Shown here: positions 53,632 to 63,472 of the stretch, one piece after another
Layout: each line of letters starts with the position of its first letter
Position numbering within the stretch: the first letter of the stretch is position 1
From: an unicellular cyanobacterium SU2
GTDB lineage: Bacteria; Cyanobacteriota; Cyanobacteriia; Cyanobacteriales; Microcystaceae
NCBI GenBank assembly: GCA_002110465.1
Contig: NEED01000002.1
Span: forward strand, 108,681 to 172,680
Direction: 5' to 3'
DNA: 64,000 bases
Translations under genes and position numbers: made by a program
The notes under the pieces: model-generated
Told to the model about the DNA's origin: nothing
Databases searched by the model: none
The model's input: the letters and a program-made list of their open reading frames with translations, nothing else

Positions 53632-54657
53632 ATGACTCCTGCTATTGTCATTGACTCTTTATCAAAAAATTACGGTACTGTCGAAGCAGTTAGAAATATC
53701 TCCTTTAAAGTTCAATCAGGAGAAATTTTTGGCTTGTTAGGTCCTAATGGGGCGGGTAAAACCACCACCATTCGCTGTTTATGTACCTTAGCTAAACCTG
53801 ACGGGGGCAAGATTGAAGTGGGTGGAATTTCTGTCCTTGATCACCCCAAAGCTGCCCGTAGACGGTTAGGATATGTTGCTCAAGAAGTCGCTTTAGATAA
53901 AGTATTAACAGGAAGGGAATTATTAGCATTACAAGCTGCCCTGTACCATCTTCCCCAAAGTAAAGCGAAAGATCGCATCGCCGAGTTAATCGCTTTGCTA
54001 GACTTAGAAGACTACGCCGATCGCAAAACCGGAACCTATTCAGGGGGCATCCGTAAACGGTTAGATCTCGCGGCCGGCCTTCTCCATAAACCAGAGGTAT
54101 TAGTATTAGATGAACCAACCGTAGGACTAGATATAGAAAGTCGCTTTATTGTTTGGGAATTCTTGAGAAAACTACAAAAAGCTGGAACAACAGTCCTCAT
54201 TACCAGCCATTATCTCGAAGAAATTGATGCCCTAGCCGATCGCTTGGCCATTATTGATCACGGCCAAGTTATTGCAGAAGGGACTCCTTCCCAATTAAAA
54301 GATCGTGTAGGTGGCGATCGCGTTACCCTACGAATTCAGGAATTTTCCCCTATAGAAGAAGCCCAACAAGCCAAAAGCTTACTAGAAGCTTTACCCTTCG
54401 TCGAAGAGGTTATTATCAATCATTCTCAAGGAAATTCCCTTAACCTAGTAGTGACCACCGGAAGTAATTGCTTAAGTAAAATAGAACAATCACTAATGGA
54501 ATCGGGACTACCTATTTTTAGCTTAGCTCAATCTCGTCCGAGCCTCGATGATGTCTACTTAGCCGCTACGGGTCAAACCTTAATGGATGCTGAATTAGCC
54601 GCCGCTAGTAGTCGAGATCTCAAAGCTGAGAAAAAGCAACAAATGAAATCAAGTTAA
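53632..54657 (+). CDS. ABC transporter ATP-binding protein (DrrA-like)
   Basis: 341 residues from the ATG at 53632 (the longer frame needs TTG). Walker A is GPNGAGKTT at 37-45, the signature YSGGIRKRLDLA, Walker B VLVLDEPTVGLD, and a C-terminal domain of about 100 residues as in daunorubicin-resistance ATPases. It is the ATPase of an ABC-2 exporter with the permease gene 129 bp downstream. Exported substrate unknown; a lipid, glycoside or drug is possible. Confidence 0.9.
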   Translation: MTPAIVIDSLSKNYGTVEAVRNISFKVQSGEIFGLLGPNGAGKTTTIRCLCTLAKPDGGKIEVGGISVLDHPKAARRRLGYVAQEVALDKVLTGRELLALQAALYHLPQSKAKDRIAELIALLDLEDYADRKTGTYSGGIRKRLDLAAGLLHKPEVLVLDEPTVGLDIESRFIVWEFLRKLQKAGTTVLITSHYLEEIDALADRLAIIDHGQVIAEGTPSQLKDRVGGDRVTLRIQEFSPIEEAQQAKSLLEALPFVEEVIINHSQGNSLNLVVTTGSNCLSKIEQSLMESGLPIFSLAQSRPSLDDVYLAATGQTLMDAELAAASSRDLKAEKKQQMKSS

Positions 54658-54786
54658 CCTAATTATCGGGTTAATATTATCCATCTAAAAATTGGAAATT
54701 GAAAAACAAAAATAACTAAAAAGACTTTCTAAAATTGTTATTTTGTTCACCAAGTTTTAGATCTTGTAATAAGTGAGGAAAACACC

Positions 54787-55683
54787 ATGAGTCAAACAGT
54801 TACCCCTTCTAAAATGGAGTCTAGTTTATCTCCCCAGGAACGCCGAGTCAATTCTATTGATGAAGATAGAAATAGTTTTGGGGAATTTATTCAAGAAACC
54901 TTAGCCATGACTAAGCGTTTGTTTATTCAACTGCAACGTCGTCCTTCTACCTTAATGGCTGGGATTATTCAACCATTTATGTGGTTAATTTTGTTTGGTG
55001 CATTGTTTTACAACGCCCCCCAAGGATTATTTGGCGAAGATCTCAATTATGCTAAATTTCTTGCTCCAGGTATTATCGTTTTTACTGCCTTTTCAGGAGC
55101 ATTAAATGCAGGTTTACCGGTGATGTTTGACCGAGAATTTGGTTTTCTAAATCGGTTATTAGTTGCCCCCTTAGCCTCGCGTTATTCAATTGTGGCCGCG
55201 TCTACCCTCTATATTATTACCCTGAGTTTGATTCAAACAGCGGTAATTGTAGGAGCTAGTGCGGTTTTAGGGGCAGGTTTACCTAGTTTAGTTGGGTTAG
55301 GAGCGATCGCTTTGATTGTCTTTTCTATTGTCCTAGGAGTAACGGGATTAAGTTTAGGACTAGCTTTTGCTCTACCAGGCCACATCGAATTAATTGCGGT
55401 CATTTTTGTAACCAATTTACCTCTACTATTTGCGAGTACCGCTTTAGCTCCCTTATCATTTATGGCCAAGTGGTTACAAATTGTAGCGAGTCTCAACCCT
55501 TTGACCTATGCCATTGAACCCATCCGTTATATTTATCTCAATGGGGATTGGTCTTTAAGTAGTTTAGTATTACAAACCCCTTGGGCTTCCCTGAGCTTTG
55601 GTGTGGTTTTATTGCTATTATTAGGCTTTGATGCGTTAATATTAGTAACCATCCAACCTTTATTACGTCGCCGTTTTGCATAA
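54787..55683 (+). CDS. ABC-2 type permease (DrrB-like)
   Basis: 298 residues: a cytosolic N-terminal segment of about 45 residues, then six membrane helices with the ABC-2 signature (FGFLNRLLVAPLASRYSIV and SLNPLTYAIEPIRYIYL). Partner of the preceding ATPase; together they form a homodimeric-permease exporter. No substrate-binding protein is present, which supports export. Confidence 0.9.
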   Translation: MSQTVTPSKMESSLSPQERRVNSIDEDRNSFGEFIQETLAMTKRLFIQLQRRPSTLMAGIIQPFMWLILFGALFYNAPQGLFGEDLNYAKFLAPGIIVFTAFSGALNAGLPVMFDREFGFLNRLLVAPLASRYSIVAASTLYIITLSLIQTAVIVGASAVLGAGLPSLVGLGAIALIVFSIVLGVTGLSLGLAFALPGHIELIAVIFVTNLPLLFASTALAPLSFMAKWLQIVASLNPLTYAIEPIRYIYLNGDWSLSSLVLQTPWASLSFGVVLLLLLGFDALILVTIQPLLRRRFA

Positions 55684-55739
55684 GTTGATGTCAATGTAAA
55701 ATTTTTGAAGTTTGGTTATAGATAGGAGTGAGCTTAATT

Positions 55740-56084
55740 ATGTCTGTTAAATTACCTTTGAATAAATTATCTTGTCTTCTGATTCTTGTAGGAACTGTCG
55801 TAGGAGTTGCTCCGATGACAGTAGCCCAATCGATTAATATTGTCGAGGAAGAAAAAGATATTTATCAAGATAATGAAAAAGATCCCGCCGGAGAATTTGG
55901 GAATATTTTTAACCCAATGGATTTAATGCACCGTTCTAATTTACAACGGAGTCGTAACGCCAGTGACTTTGCCGAAGACACCAGTAATAATCTCAATAAA
56001 GCGGCTGAAGAGTTTAAGCTGATGCAACAGCAAAGATTACAACAACAAATTCCTCAGTCATCTTCTGAGCCTACTATTAATTGA
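55740..56084 (+). CDS. Small exported protein downstream of ABC exporter
   Basis: 114 residues from the ATG at 55740, spaced from TAGGAG at 55722-55727. A signal peptide (LNKLSCLLILVGTVVGVAP, cleavage likely after TVAQS) leads to a polar, Asn/Gln-rich, helical mature part (NLNKAAEEFKLMQQQRLQQQ). I recognise no family. It lies 56 bp after the permease and may share its transcript; it could be a periplasmic accessory or an unrelated envelope protein. Confidence 0.65.
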   Translation: MSVKLPLNKLSCLLILVGTVVGVAPMTVAQSINIVEEEKDIYQDNEKDPAGEFGNIFNPMDLMHRSNLQRSRNASDFAEDTSNNLNKAAEEFKLMQQQRLQQQIPQSSSEPTIN

Positions 56085-56121
56085 AGACAAACCTAATAGT
56101 TTGATCAGCTAAAAATCAAAG

Positions 56122-56148
56122 AGAGGGATTCAATAGGAATCCCTCTCC
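56122..56148. terminator. Bidirectional terminator hairpin
   Basis: A perfect 11-bp stem (GAGAGGGATTC / GAATCCCTCTC, loop AATAG) in the gap where the small exported-protein gene and glgA1 converge. Downstream on the plus strand is CAAAACTTAACTGTTTT; on the minus strand TTGATTTTTAGC. It is the strongest terminator-like structure I saw in the window. Confidence 0.7.
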
Positions 56149-56202
56149 AAAACTTAACTGTTTTATCTAAAAAAAGTTTTGCTCTTTAAATGTTAACTGA
56201 AG

Positions 56203-57675
56203 TTAGGAACGAATAAAGTCATAAACTTCTAGGTATTTTTCTCCTGGATTTTTCCAAGAGTAATCATATTCCATTCCTTGTTTTGCCAGTTGATAGAATC
56301 CATCGCGATCAGTATACCATAACTCCAAAGCACGGTGCATGGCAGATTCTAAAGCACTGGGATCAGTTTGGAAGAAGACATAACCATTGCGTTGTTCAGG
56401 ACGATGAAACTCATCATAATCTCGATCAAACACCGTATTAATTAAACCACCAACGCCGCGAACAATAGGAACGGTTCCATATCTTAAAGAAATCATCTGA
56501 GTTAACCCACAGGGTTCGTAATTACTAGGAACAACCATCATATCTGCCCCTGCATAAATTAAGTGGGATAACTCTTCATTAAACCCAAGTTCTAAATGAA
56601 TATCAGGATTATTATTTAAGTGGTGTTTTTCGTGCCAGAACCAATTATTAATATCAGGGGCAGTAGCTGATCCTAAGAGGACAAATTGCGCTCCCCTTGC
56701 GAGAGCATAATACATGGCATGGTGGACTAAATGAACGCCTTTTTGGCCATCTAAGCGACCAATATAAGCAATAATGGGTTTATCTTCATCCCGTAGTAAT
56801 AATCGCTCTCGTAAAGCTTTTTTATTGTGGGCTTTTAATTCAAAATCTTCAGGCCCGTAATGCTCTGGAATATATGTATCTAGTTCAGGATTCCAGATAT
56901 TATAATCAAGTCCGTTGAGAATACCACCAAATTTTTGCTGATGAATTTCTAGGGTATGTCCTAACCCATAACCTTCATTGCCAAAACGGGCTTCCCAAGC
57001 ATGGTGAGGAGAAACAGTATTCACATAATTGGAGTAAACAATTCCCCCTTTCATGAAGTTAATGGCACTGCCGTTAAAGTTATCCCGTAGACGATCATAA
57101 TTGAGGTAGTACAGATCGTTATATAGTCCAGTTCCCCACAAAGCATCAACGCCGGCAATACCTTGGTGTTTGAAGTTATGAATGGTGTAACAAACCCGTT
57201 GTGTCCACATTCCGTGGTGTTTATAAATTTCAAACAACAACACCGGAACTAATCCTGTTTGCCAGTCATGACAGTGGATAACATCAGGATGTTTATTACT
57301 TTTAAGCAGAAATTCTAAGGCCGCTTTACTAAAAAAGGCAAACCGCATATAGTCATCAGTCGCACCATAATAACATCCTCGGTTGAAGAAATTATCCCCA
57401 GAGTGAGGTTGAATGAAGAAACAGAGTCTTCCGTGTACGTGGCCACAGAAAACGGAACAATGAATGGTTCCACCGTACCAAGGAACAAACAAATCTTGAT
57501 AAGCTTGATGAAGCCCCCAAATATGGTCGTAGCGCATACAATCATACATGGGAAGAATCAGTTCAACACAGTGACCTCGATTTTCGAGTTCCCGACTCAA
57601 GCCGTAAACCACATCCCCTAAACCACCCGCTTTGATAACGGGGGCGCATTCTGAGGCAATTTGGACAATATACAT
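56203..57675 (-). CDS. glgA1: Glycogen synthase GlgA1-type
   Basis: Second GT5 glycogen synthase, 490 residues, with MYIVQIASECAPVIKAGGLGD (split at Lys15-Ala-Gly-Gly) and PSNYEPCGLTQ in the ADP-glucose domain. It matches the cyanobacterial GlgA1 subtype, whereas the enzyme at 6651 is GlgA2. In species with both, the two differ in processivity and chain preference. It ends at a strong bidirectional hairpin. Confidence 0.93.
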   Translation of the reverse strand: MYIVQIASECAPVIKAGGLGDVVYGLSRELENRGHCVELILPMYDCMRYDHIWGLHQAYQDLFVPWYGGTIHCSVFCGHVHGRLCFFIQPHSGDNFFNRGCYYGATDDYMRFAFFSKAALEFLLKSNKHPDVIHCHDWQTGLVPVLLFEIYKHHGMWTQRVCYTIHNFKHQGIAGVDALWGTGLYNDLYYLNYDRLRDNFNGSAINFMKGGIVYSNYVNTVSPHHAWEARFGNEGYGLGHTLEIHQQKFGGILNGLDYNIWNPELDTYIPEHYGPEDFELKAHNKKALRERLLLRDEDKPIIAYIGRLDGQKGVHLVHHAMYYALARGAQFVLLGSATAPDINNWFWHEKHHLNNNPDIHLELGFNEELSHLIYAGADMMVVPSNYEPCGLTQMISLRYGTVPIVRGVGGLINTVFDRDYDEFHRPEQRNGYVFFQTDPSALESAMHRALELWYTDRDGFYQLAKQGMEYDYSWKNPGEKYLEVYDFIRS

Positions 57676-58174
57676 AATCTTTTCTTACCTAACCCCTCGC
57701 GTTTTTGCTCTGTATTGTATCAATTCTTAATATTTATAGGGAATTCTGTCAAGGAACCTTTTCTTCTAGTTAAGCCCTGATAGTTGATTGTACAATAAAC
57801 TTAAACTCTAAAAAGTCAACCTATATAAAAAATATAAACAAAGGTTGGCTAAGCAACCTAATTAGTTTACTCAGCGAAGGTGAGCTTCGTTTTTGTAGAA
57901 TAAGGCTTGAGTCTTTTATTAGTTATTAGCTTAGCAGAGTAAATACAGTAGAACTAATCCTAATCCATTCATAATTAACGATCAAGAAAATAATATAATA
58001 TTTAGGTCATGATGTAGTGTGTATTTCCACCGAGATTTTTTGTCTTTAAATCTTAGAATATTATGAGCATTAATAAAATTAATACAATTTTTTCAGCTTG
58101 TTTTTGTTTTAGATATTTTACATCGAATTTCGGTTATACTAGCAGGGATCAATAGTGATTGACCCCCAAACTAA
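57676..58174. other. Intergenic region with dispersed repeat
   Basis: A 499-bp AT-rich gap between glgA1 and topA. It holds repeat copy B (listed separately). A bulged stem (GGGTCAAT/ATTGATCCC) lies just past the topA stop at about 58144-58167; without a U-run I do not call it a terminator. Confidence 0.45.
57832..57955. repeat. Dispersed ~120-bp repeat, copy B
   Basis: Aligns with 33512-33633 over its length. Its centre has the stem CGAAG-GTGAG-CTTCG (57876-57890) followed by TTTTT, so on the plus strand it also looks like an intrinsic terminator. Confidence 0.75.
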
Positions 58175-60826
58175 TCATGATTTCGTTTTACTGTCGGCTG
58201 TTGACTTTTTGCTTTTAGTGCTAGTTTTAGCCTTAGTTGTAGTTTTACTCTTGGTAGATTTACGGGTTGTTTTTTTCTTAGTTGCCGCTTTTGCCGCTAA
58301 TAAGTCTAACGCCGTTTCCAAGGTTAAAGTATCGACTTTTTCCCCTTCGGGGAGACTGGCATTAACCTTACCATGTTTCACATAAAGGCCATAAGGACCA
58401 TCATAAATATTGATGGGTTCTTTGTCGTCAGGATGGACTCCCAATTCTCGGAGCGGTTTTTTAGCCCCTCGACCGCCGCCTCTACTTCGCTTCGGTTGGG
58501 CTAATAATTCTAACGCCCGTTCTAGATTAACCGTTAAGACATCATCCCCCGCTTTTAGGGAACGATAATCTTTGCCCTCTTTGCCTTGGTCGTGGACTAT
58601 ATAAGGACCAAAACGTCCTAACCCGGCTTTAATTTTAGCCCTCGTATCAGGATGGGTTCCCAACAGACGAGGCAGAGATAACAACCCAACGGCGGTTTCT
58701 AGGGTGACATCTTCGGGTTTTATCCCTTTGGGTAAAGACGCGCGTTTTGGTTTCTTATTATCTTCGCTGACTTCTCCTAATTGAACGTAGGGGCCATAAC
58801 TTCCAATCAGGGTATAAATAGGTTCTCCTGTTTCAGGGTGTAACCCCAATTTTTCGGGGCCTTCTATTTTCTGCTTGAGGATCGTAGATACCTGTTCTGG
58901 ATCGAGATCGGCGGGGGTTAAATCCATAGGAATTGAAGCGGTAATCACTTCTTCCCCCTCCATCACTTCAATATAAGGACCAAACTTACCAATTTTAACG
59001 GTAGCTTCTAAATTGTCTAAGTTAACCGCCTTAGCAACCCCAGGATCTATGTTTTCAATCCCCAATTGAACCAGATTGTCTAACCCCTTTTCACCGAGGT
59101 AAAACTCTTTAAGATAGGGTATCCATTGAGCTTCTCCAGTAGCAATTTCATCGAGAGTTTGTTCCATTTTCGAGGTAAATTTTGTATCCACTAAATCATG
59201 GAAATGTTGCTCTAACAGGCTCACCACGGCAAAAGCAGTAAAGGTAGGGACAAGGGCTTTACTTCGCATTTGGGCATAACCGCGATCAATAATTGTCCCA
59301 ATAATACTGGCGTAGGTACTCGGACGACCGACCCCTTCGCTTTCAAGGGTTTTGACGAGAGATGCTTCGGTAAACCGAGCAGGGGGTTGGGTTTCATGTC
59401 CTAATACATCTAATTGCTGACAATTAGGATGATCTCCTACCTGAAGAGTGGGGAGGATCACCTCTTGGTTTTCTAATGCCGCTTCGGGATCATCAGATCC
59501 TTCAACGTAGGCGCGGAAAAATCCTGGAAAATCAATTCGTTTACCTGAAGACCTAAATCCTGCATCTTCTACCTCTAGATTAATGGCAATTTGGGTTAAA
59601 CGAGCGTTGGCCATCTGACAGGCCACAGTCCGCTTCCAAATCAAGTCATAGAGGGAAAATTCATGGCCTGATAACCCCGTTTCTTGGGGAGTGCGAAACT
59701 CATTTCCTGCCGGACGAATGGCTTCGTGGGCTTCTTGCGCCCCCTTACTTTTGGTGGTGTATTGGCGAGGTTTGGGGCTAAGGTATTCTTTACCGTATTT
59801 TTGTTCAACGCAGTTTCTAGCGGCCGTAATGGCTTGCTCAGACAAATGGACAGAATCTGTTCGCATATAAGTGATATACCCTTCTTCGTAGAGTTTTTGG
59901 GCAATCCGCATCGTATCTCGCGCTGAAATTCCTAATTTTCGGTTAGATTCCTGCTGTAGGGTGGAGGTGGTAAAAGGAGGAGCCGGTTTACGGGTGGTAG
60001 GTTTTTCTTCCGTATTGCTGACGGTCCAAGGTTTCCCGTCTAAGCGGTCTTTAAGAGCATTAGCCTGGGTTTCATCGAGAAGAACGACATCCCGTCCCTG
60101 AGCAATTTTTCCGGTATTGGGGTCAAAATCACTCCCAGTAGCAATTTTTTTGTCTCCTAGGGTCACTAATTTAGCGTCAAAGGAGTTCTTATCTTTTTCT
60201 AATAACGCTTTGAGATCCCAGTATCCCCCTGATTGGAAGGCGCGGCGTTCCCGTTCTCGTTGTACCAACAGACGAACCGCGACTGATTGCACCCGTCCAG
60301 CAGAGAGACCACGAGCAATTTTTTTCCACAACAGGGGAGAGACAGTATAACCCACTAAACGGTCTAGAAGCCGTCTTGTTTCCTGGGCATGAACTAAATT
60401 TTCATCAATATCACGACAATCTTTTAACGCTTTTTGAATGGCCTCGCGCGTAATTTCATGGAAGACCATGCGCTTGATGGGAACTTTCGGTTTAAGTAGC
60501 TGTAACAAATGCCAACTGATGCTTTCTCCTTCACGGTCTTCGTCTGTTGCCAGAATTAACTCGTCTGCCTCTTTTAAAGCAGATTTGAGTTCTTGAACAA
60601 CTTTTTTCTTACCTTTGGGGACAACATAAAGCGGTTCAAAATTATTTTCGACGTTAATTCCTAAGTTTGACCAACTTTTCTCCTTATATGATGCAGGAAC
60701 TTCCTCGGCTGAGGCAGGGAGATCCCGTACGTGACCCATGGATGCCTCGACGCGATACCCTTGGGGTAGATAGTTTCTGATGGTACGGGCTTTAGTCGGG
60801 GATTCGACGATAACAAGCGTTGGCAT
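58175..60826 (-). CDS. topA: DNA topoisomerase I
   Basis: Type IA enzyme that relaxes negative supercoils. 883 residues: the Toprim domain has the acidic triad Asp95, Asp97 and Glu99 (ATDEDREGE), and the active-site Tyr is Tyr320 (ITYMRTDS). Residues about 590-830 carry topoisomerase C-terminal repeats ([37 protein letters not shown]) instead of the zinc fingers of E. coli. The last 35 residues are a Lys/Thr/Ser-rich tail, which in mycobacterial TopA aids strand passage. Confidence 0.95.
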   Translation of the reverse strand: MPTLVIVESPTKARTIRNYLPQGYRVEASMGHVRDLPASAEEVPASYKEKSWSNLGINVENNFEPLYVVPKGKKKVVQELKSALKEADELILATDEDREGESISWHLLQLLKPKVPIKRMVFHEITREAIQKALKDCRDIDENLVHAQETRRLLDRLVGYTVSPLLWKKIARGLSAGRVQSVAVRLLVQRERERRAFQSGGYWDLKALLEKDKNSFDAKLVTLGDKKIATGSDFDPNTGKIAQGRDVVLLDETQANALKDRLDGKPWTVSNTEEKPTTRKPAPPFTTSTLQQESNRKLGISARDTMRIAQKLYEEGYITYMRTDSVHLSEQAITAARNCVEQKYGKEYLSPKPRQYTTKSKGAQEAHEAIRPAGNEFRTPQETGLSGHEFSLYDLIWKRTVACQMANARLTQIAINLEVEDAGFRSSGKRIDFPGFFRAYVEGSDDPEAALENQEVILPTLQVGDHPNCQQLDVLGHETQPPARFTEASLVKTLESEGVGRPSTYASIIGTIIDRGYAQMRSKALVPTFTAFAVVSLLEQHFHDLVDTKFTSKMEQTLDEIATGEAQWIPYLKEFYLGEKGLDNLVQLGIENIDPGVAKAVNLDNLEATVKIGKFGPYIEVMEGEEVITASIPMDLTPADLDPEQVSTILKQKIEGPEKLGLHPETGEPIYTLIGSYGPYVQLGEVSEDNKKPKRASLPKGIKPEDVTLETAVGLLSLPRLLGTHPDTRAKIKAGLGRFGPYIVHDQGKEGKDYRSLKAGDDVLTVNLERALELLAQPKRSRGGGRGAKKPLRELGVHPDDKEPINIYDGPYGLYVKHGKVNASLPEGEKVDTLTLETALDLLAAKAATKKKTTRKSTKSKTTTKAKTSTKSKKSTADSKTKS

Positions 60827-61454
60827 AATAATAGTTCAGTCTAATCAAGCAAGTTTAGCAAATAAATTAGGTCTGTAATCGAGTCCCAATCGGCTCATAG
60901 TATATGGGGTTCTTCTGTTAATTTAGCTTATAGCATGAAGATATTGATGGGCCTTTTGAACATTTCGGATCGTACACAGAGCTAGTGACACTCCCACGAG
61001 TAGAACTGCGTGGGATTCTTGCTTCATCAGGTTTGTCTAGCTGATAGTGATACTAACTAAAAGCCCCGATCAGATTCCCCTCCACAAGCATCTGTTTTGC
61101 GTCCACTGGCTGCCCGACAGCAGACTGAAGTGTTTTTTGGGGTGGTCAATTTTTTCACCCATCTTGTTAGGTAACTTAGCATGACTCCCTGACAACTCCA
61201 CTGAATTTAAGGGTTATTTCGGTAAGTCTCTTGATCGCTGATGGAACGTGATCTCTATGTTAGAAAAATTTTTACCATTAGGGTTATCGCTTCTATTTGA
61301 CTCTGAGACTGGGATTTAGTCGATGCCACCTCAAAAGTTATCTATGGTTGAGAGAAAATATGTAAATAAATGTTGCAAAAAATAAAAAGTTTGATTACAA
61401 TTGGAGGTAAGTCGTTGACTAAAACGCAATCATCACATACAGGAGCCACAAATC
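60827..61454. other. Intergenic region upstream of hli, possible IS relic
   Basis: A 628-bp gap between topA and the Hlip gene, which are divergent. Around 60980-61140 lies a possible insertion-sequence remnant (separate entry). The hli promoter should lie in the last 150 bp; I see GATTACAATT at about 61393 as a single half-site resembling HLR1, not a full direct repeat. Confidence 0.4.
60980..61145 (-). pseudogene. Possible TnpB 3'-end remnant
   Basis: On the minus strand a short frame reads SAVGQPVDAKQMLVEG, similar in feel to the poorly conserved tail of cyanobacterial TnpB. It is followed, with stops between, by a DEARIPR-like stretch and a stem (CCCACG/CGTGGG) placed as an IS right-end hairpin would be. 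No catalytic part remains. The call rests on remembered resemblance and is weak. Confidence 0.25.
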
Positions 61455-61598
61455 ATGGAAAAGCAAGACGCTAAATTCGGATTCACCTCTTTTGCCGAAA
61501 ATTGGAATGGTCGTCTAGCAATGCTAGGCTTCATCATTGGAGTCGTTACTGAGTACCTAACCGGACAAGGTATCTTAGCCCAGTTGGGACTTATGTAA
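61455..61598 (+). CDS. High-light-inducible protein (one-helix Hlip/Scp)
   Basis: A 47-residue thylakoid protein with one membrane helix. The chlorophyll-binding motif ExxNxR is intact (Glu15, Asn18, Arg20 in ENWNGRLAMLG), and GFIIGVVTEYLTGQG completes the canonical helix. Hlips bind chlorophyll and carotenoid, protect photosystem II assembly and associate with chlorophyll synthase. AGGAG lies 10 bases upstream of the ATG. It is flanked by long non-coding stretches and followed by a good hairpin, so it is monocistronic; high-light and nutrient stress induction is expected from the family. Confidence 0.95.
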   Translation: MEKQDAKFGFTSFAENWNGRLAMLGFIIGVVTEYLTGQGILAQLGLM

Positions 61599-61694
61599 TC
61601 CTCATGTAATTTTTTTACTAGGGGAGGGTAAGTCCATATAATTTATCTTCCCTTTGGCTATTATCCAAAGCATTAAAAAAATAATCTAAGAAAT

Positions 61695-61719
61695 ACCCCA
61701 TTATTCTATGCAATGGGGT
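61695..61719 (+). terminator. Terminator-like hairpin downstream of hli
   Basis: ACCCCATT / AATGGGGT, an 8-bp perfect stem with a 9-base loop, followed by TGTTCT. It lies about 100 bp after the Hlip stop. The U-tract is weak. Confidence 0.45.
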
Positions 61720-61827
61720 TGTTCTATGTATATTCATCAATAAGTTACGGAATTTTAGTGATATAGCACTACGCATTAAGGTTAGGACGAATCGAACCGC
61801 TCAAACTTATTCACGACAAGGTTTTTC

Positions 61828-61862
61828 TTTCTAAATTCTGCATTCTAAATTCTACATTCTGC
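61828..61862. repeat. ATTCTRM heptamer repeat, copy 5 (5 units), inside lhgO
   Basis: TTTCTAA, ATTCTGC, ATTCTAA, ATTCTAC and ATTCTGC in tandem. On the minus strand the units encode the final residues and the stop codon of lhgO. The lead-in AAGGTTAGGA and ACGACAAGGTTTTT is shared with copy 1. Confidence 0.85.
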
Positions 61863-63029
61863 TATAACTGCCTTGCCGATTTCTAAAGAAGCGGTGGCCG
61901 CTGGAGAAGGTGCATTACAAACGTGCAAAGCTTGTTCATCTTGAATCATTAAAAAGTCATCGACTAATTTTCCATCAGGCTTTAAGGCTTGGGCGCGAAC
62001 CCCTGCCTCACTGACAATAACATCAGAGGCGGTGACTTCGGGGATGAGTTGCTGTAAACTGTGGACGAAAGCAGCTTTGCTAAATGATCGAATCATTTCT
62101 TTAATTCCTTCATCCGCGTGTTTGGCTGAGAGTTTCCAAAAACCTGGATAAGTGATAACTTCAGCAAAATCTTTGAGGTCGAAATCTGTCTTTTTATATC
62201 CTTCTCGCTTCAAACTTAAAACCGCATTAGGTCCGGCATGAACGCTACCATCAATCATGCGGGTGAAGTGAACGCCTAAAAAGGGAAAATCAGGGTTAGG
62301 CACAGGGTAAATGAGGTTTTTAACTAAATAACGTTTTTCGGGAGTTAATTCGTAATATTCACCGCGAAAGGGGACTATTTTGGCTTGGGGGTTAACTCCC
62401 CCTAATTTAGCCACGCGATCGCTATATAATCCAGCGCAATTAATCACAAAATTGGTTTTAATTGTTCCTTGATTGGTTTCTAAGACTTGGCTGTCCGATG
62501 TTTTAATAATTTTTTTTACCTCTGTGTTGAGGCGAATTTCTCCCCCTTGATTTTCAATTAATTCAGCATATTTTTGACTCACTTTTTTGTAATCGGCAAT
62601 TCCTGAAGTAGGAACATAAATTCCAGCTATGCAATTAACATAAGGTTCTTTTTCTTTTACTTCTTCAGAACTAATTTTTTTGACTTTTAACCCGTTTTCT
62701 AAACCCCGTTTATAAAGATTATCTAACAAGGGTAATTCTTTTTCTTTGGTGGCAACAATAACTTTACCGCAAACTTCGTGGGGAATGCCATGTGTCTGGC
62801 AAAAATCCACCATAGATTGACTTCCAGCGCGAGTAAATTTTGCTTTGAAACTTCCCGGTTTATAATAGATTCCTGAGTGAATAACACCGCTATTGTGGCC
62901 GGTTTGATGGCAAGCAACACAAGCTTCTTTTTCTAAAACAATAATTGAAGCATTAGGATAGTGTTGACCTAATGCCATTCCTGTAGACAGTCCAACAATA
63001 CCGCCACCAATAATTGCAAAGTCGTACAT
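61845..63029 (-). CDS. lhgO: L-2-hydroxyglutarate oxidase
   Basis: FAD enzyme of the DAO family that oxidises L-2-hydroxyglutarate, a metabolic by-product, to 2-oxoglutarate. 394 residues with the N-terminal dinucleotide fold (FAIIGGGIVGLSTGMAL), the LhgO segment CHQTGHNSGVIHSGIYY, and FLGVHFTRMIDGSVHAGPNA in the substrate half. The last residues (ECRI) and the stop codon come from a heptamer repeat, so the C-terminus has been rewritten, but the conserved NAPSPAATASLEIGK element just before it is intact. It is probably functional. Confidence 0.92.
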   Translation of the reverse strand: MYDFAIIGGGIVGLSTGMALGQHYPNASIIVLEKEACVACHQTGHNSGVIHSGIYYKPGSFKAKFTRAGSQSMVDFCQTHGIPHEVCGKVIVATKEKELPLLDNLYKRGLENGLKVKKISSEEVKEKEPYVNCIAGIYVPTSGIADYKKVSQKYAELIENQGGEIRLNTEVKKIIKTSDSQVLETNQGTIKTNFVINCAGLYSDRVAKLGGVNPQAKIVPFRGEYYELTPEKRYLVKNLIYPVPNPDFPFLGVHFTRMIDGSVHAGPNAVLSLKREGYKKTDFDLKDFAEVITYPGFWKLSAKHADEGIKEMIRSFSKAAFVHSLQQLIPEVTASDVIVSEAGVRAQALKPDGKLVDDFLMIQDEQALHVCNAPSPAATASLEIGKAVIAECRI

Positions 63030-63157
63030 TGGTATTTTTATAATTTGATAAGATAGACGGTCTTATCTTATCATTTTTTTCCTTTTGATATTGAAAGTAT
63101 AAAAATAGGTAAAAGGGAAATTTTACCAATCTCTAAAAATAATTTACCTATTGTCTA

Positions 63158-63472
63158 TTATTCAATTTCAGATTTCATTCTCTCTAAGGTCATATTCATT
63201 TGGTCAAACATTTGCTGAGGAGTAATACCAAATTGTCCCAGTTGGGTTTTGAGTTGTTCAACGGTCATTTTTGCCATGAAATCTTCGGACAGTTCAAAGC
63301 GTTTCATGAAAATTTTATATCGATCCATAAGAGCTTCCATTTTGTCGATAAAAATTTTTTTACCCTCACGGTCAAACTTACCGTATTCCCCTCCCAATTG
63401 CATCAAAGATTGATAGTCTTCAAATAACTGTTTTGCTTCTTGTTGGACAACTTCAGAATCAAAAAATCCCAT
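63158..63472 (-). CDS. DUF1825 family protein
   Basis: A 104-residue, all-helical, charged protein of a cyanobacteria-specific family (GFFDSEVVQQEAKQLFEDYQ opening, QFGITPQQMFDQMNMTLERM near the end). No cysteines, signal peptide or membrane span; no function is known. It lies about 130 bp upstream of lhgO on the same strand, with no sign of an operon. Confidence 0.9.
   Translation of the reverse strand: MGFFDSEVVQQEAKQLFEDYQSLMQLGGEYGKFDREGKKIFIDKMEALMDRYKIFMKRFELSEDFMAKMTVEQLKTQLGQFGITPQQMFDQMNMTLERMKSEIE

Noticed and set aside
53792..54118. 108-codon frame antisense to the ABC ATPase
   Set aside because: Lies wholly inside a gene with intact Walker motifs and has no motif of its own.
58144..58167. 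Terminator after topA
   Set aside because: The stem is bulged and followed by mixed sequence without a U-run.
61775..61800. GGTTCGATTCG on the minus strand as a tRNA T-loop
   Set aside because: The stem bases do not pair, and no acceptor or anticodon arm can be drawn around it.
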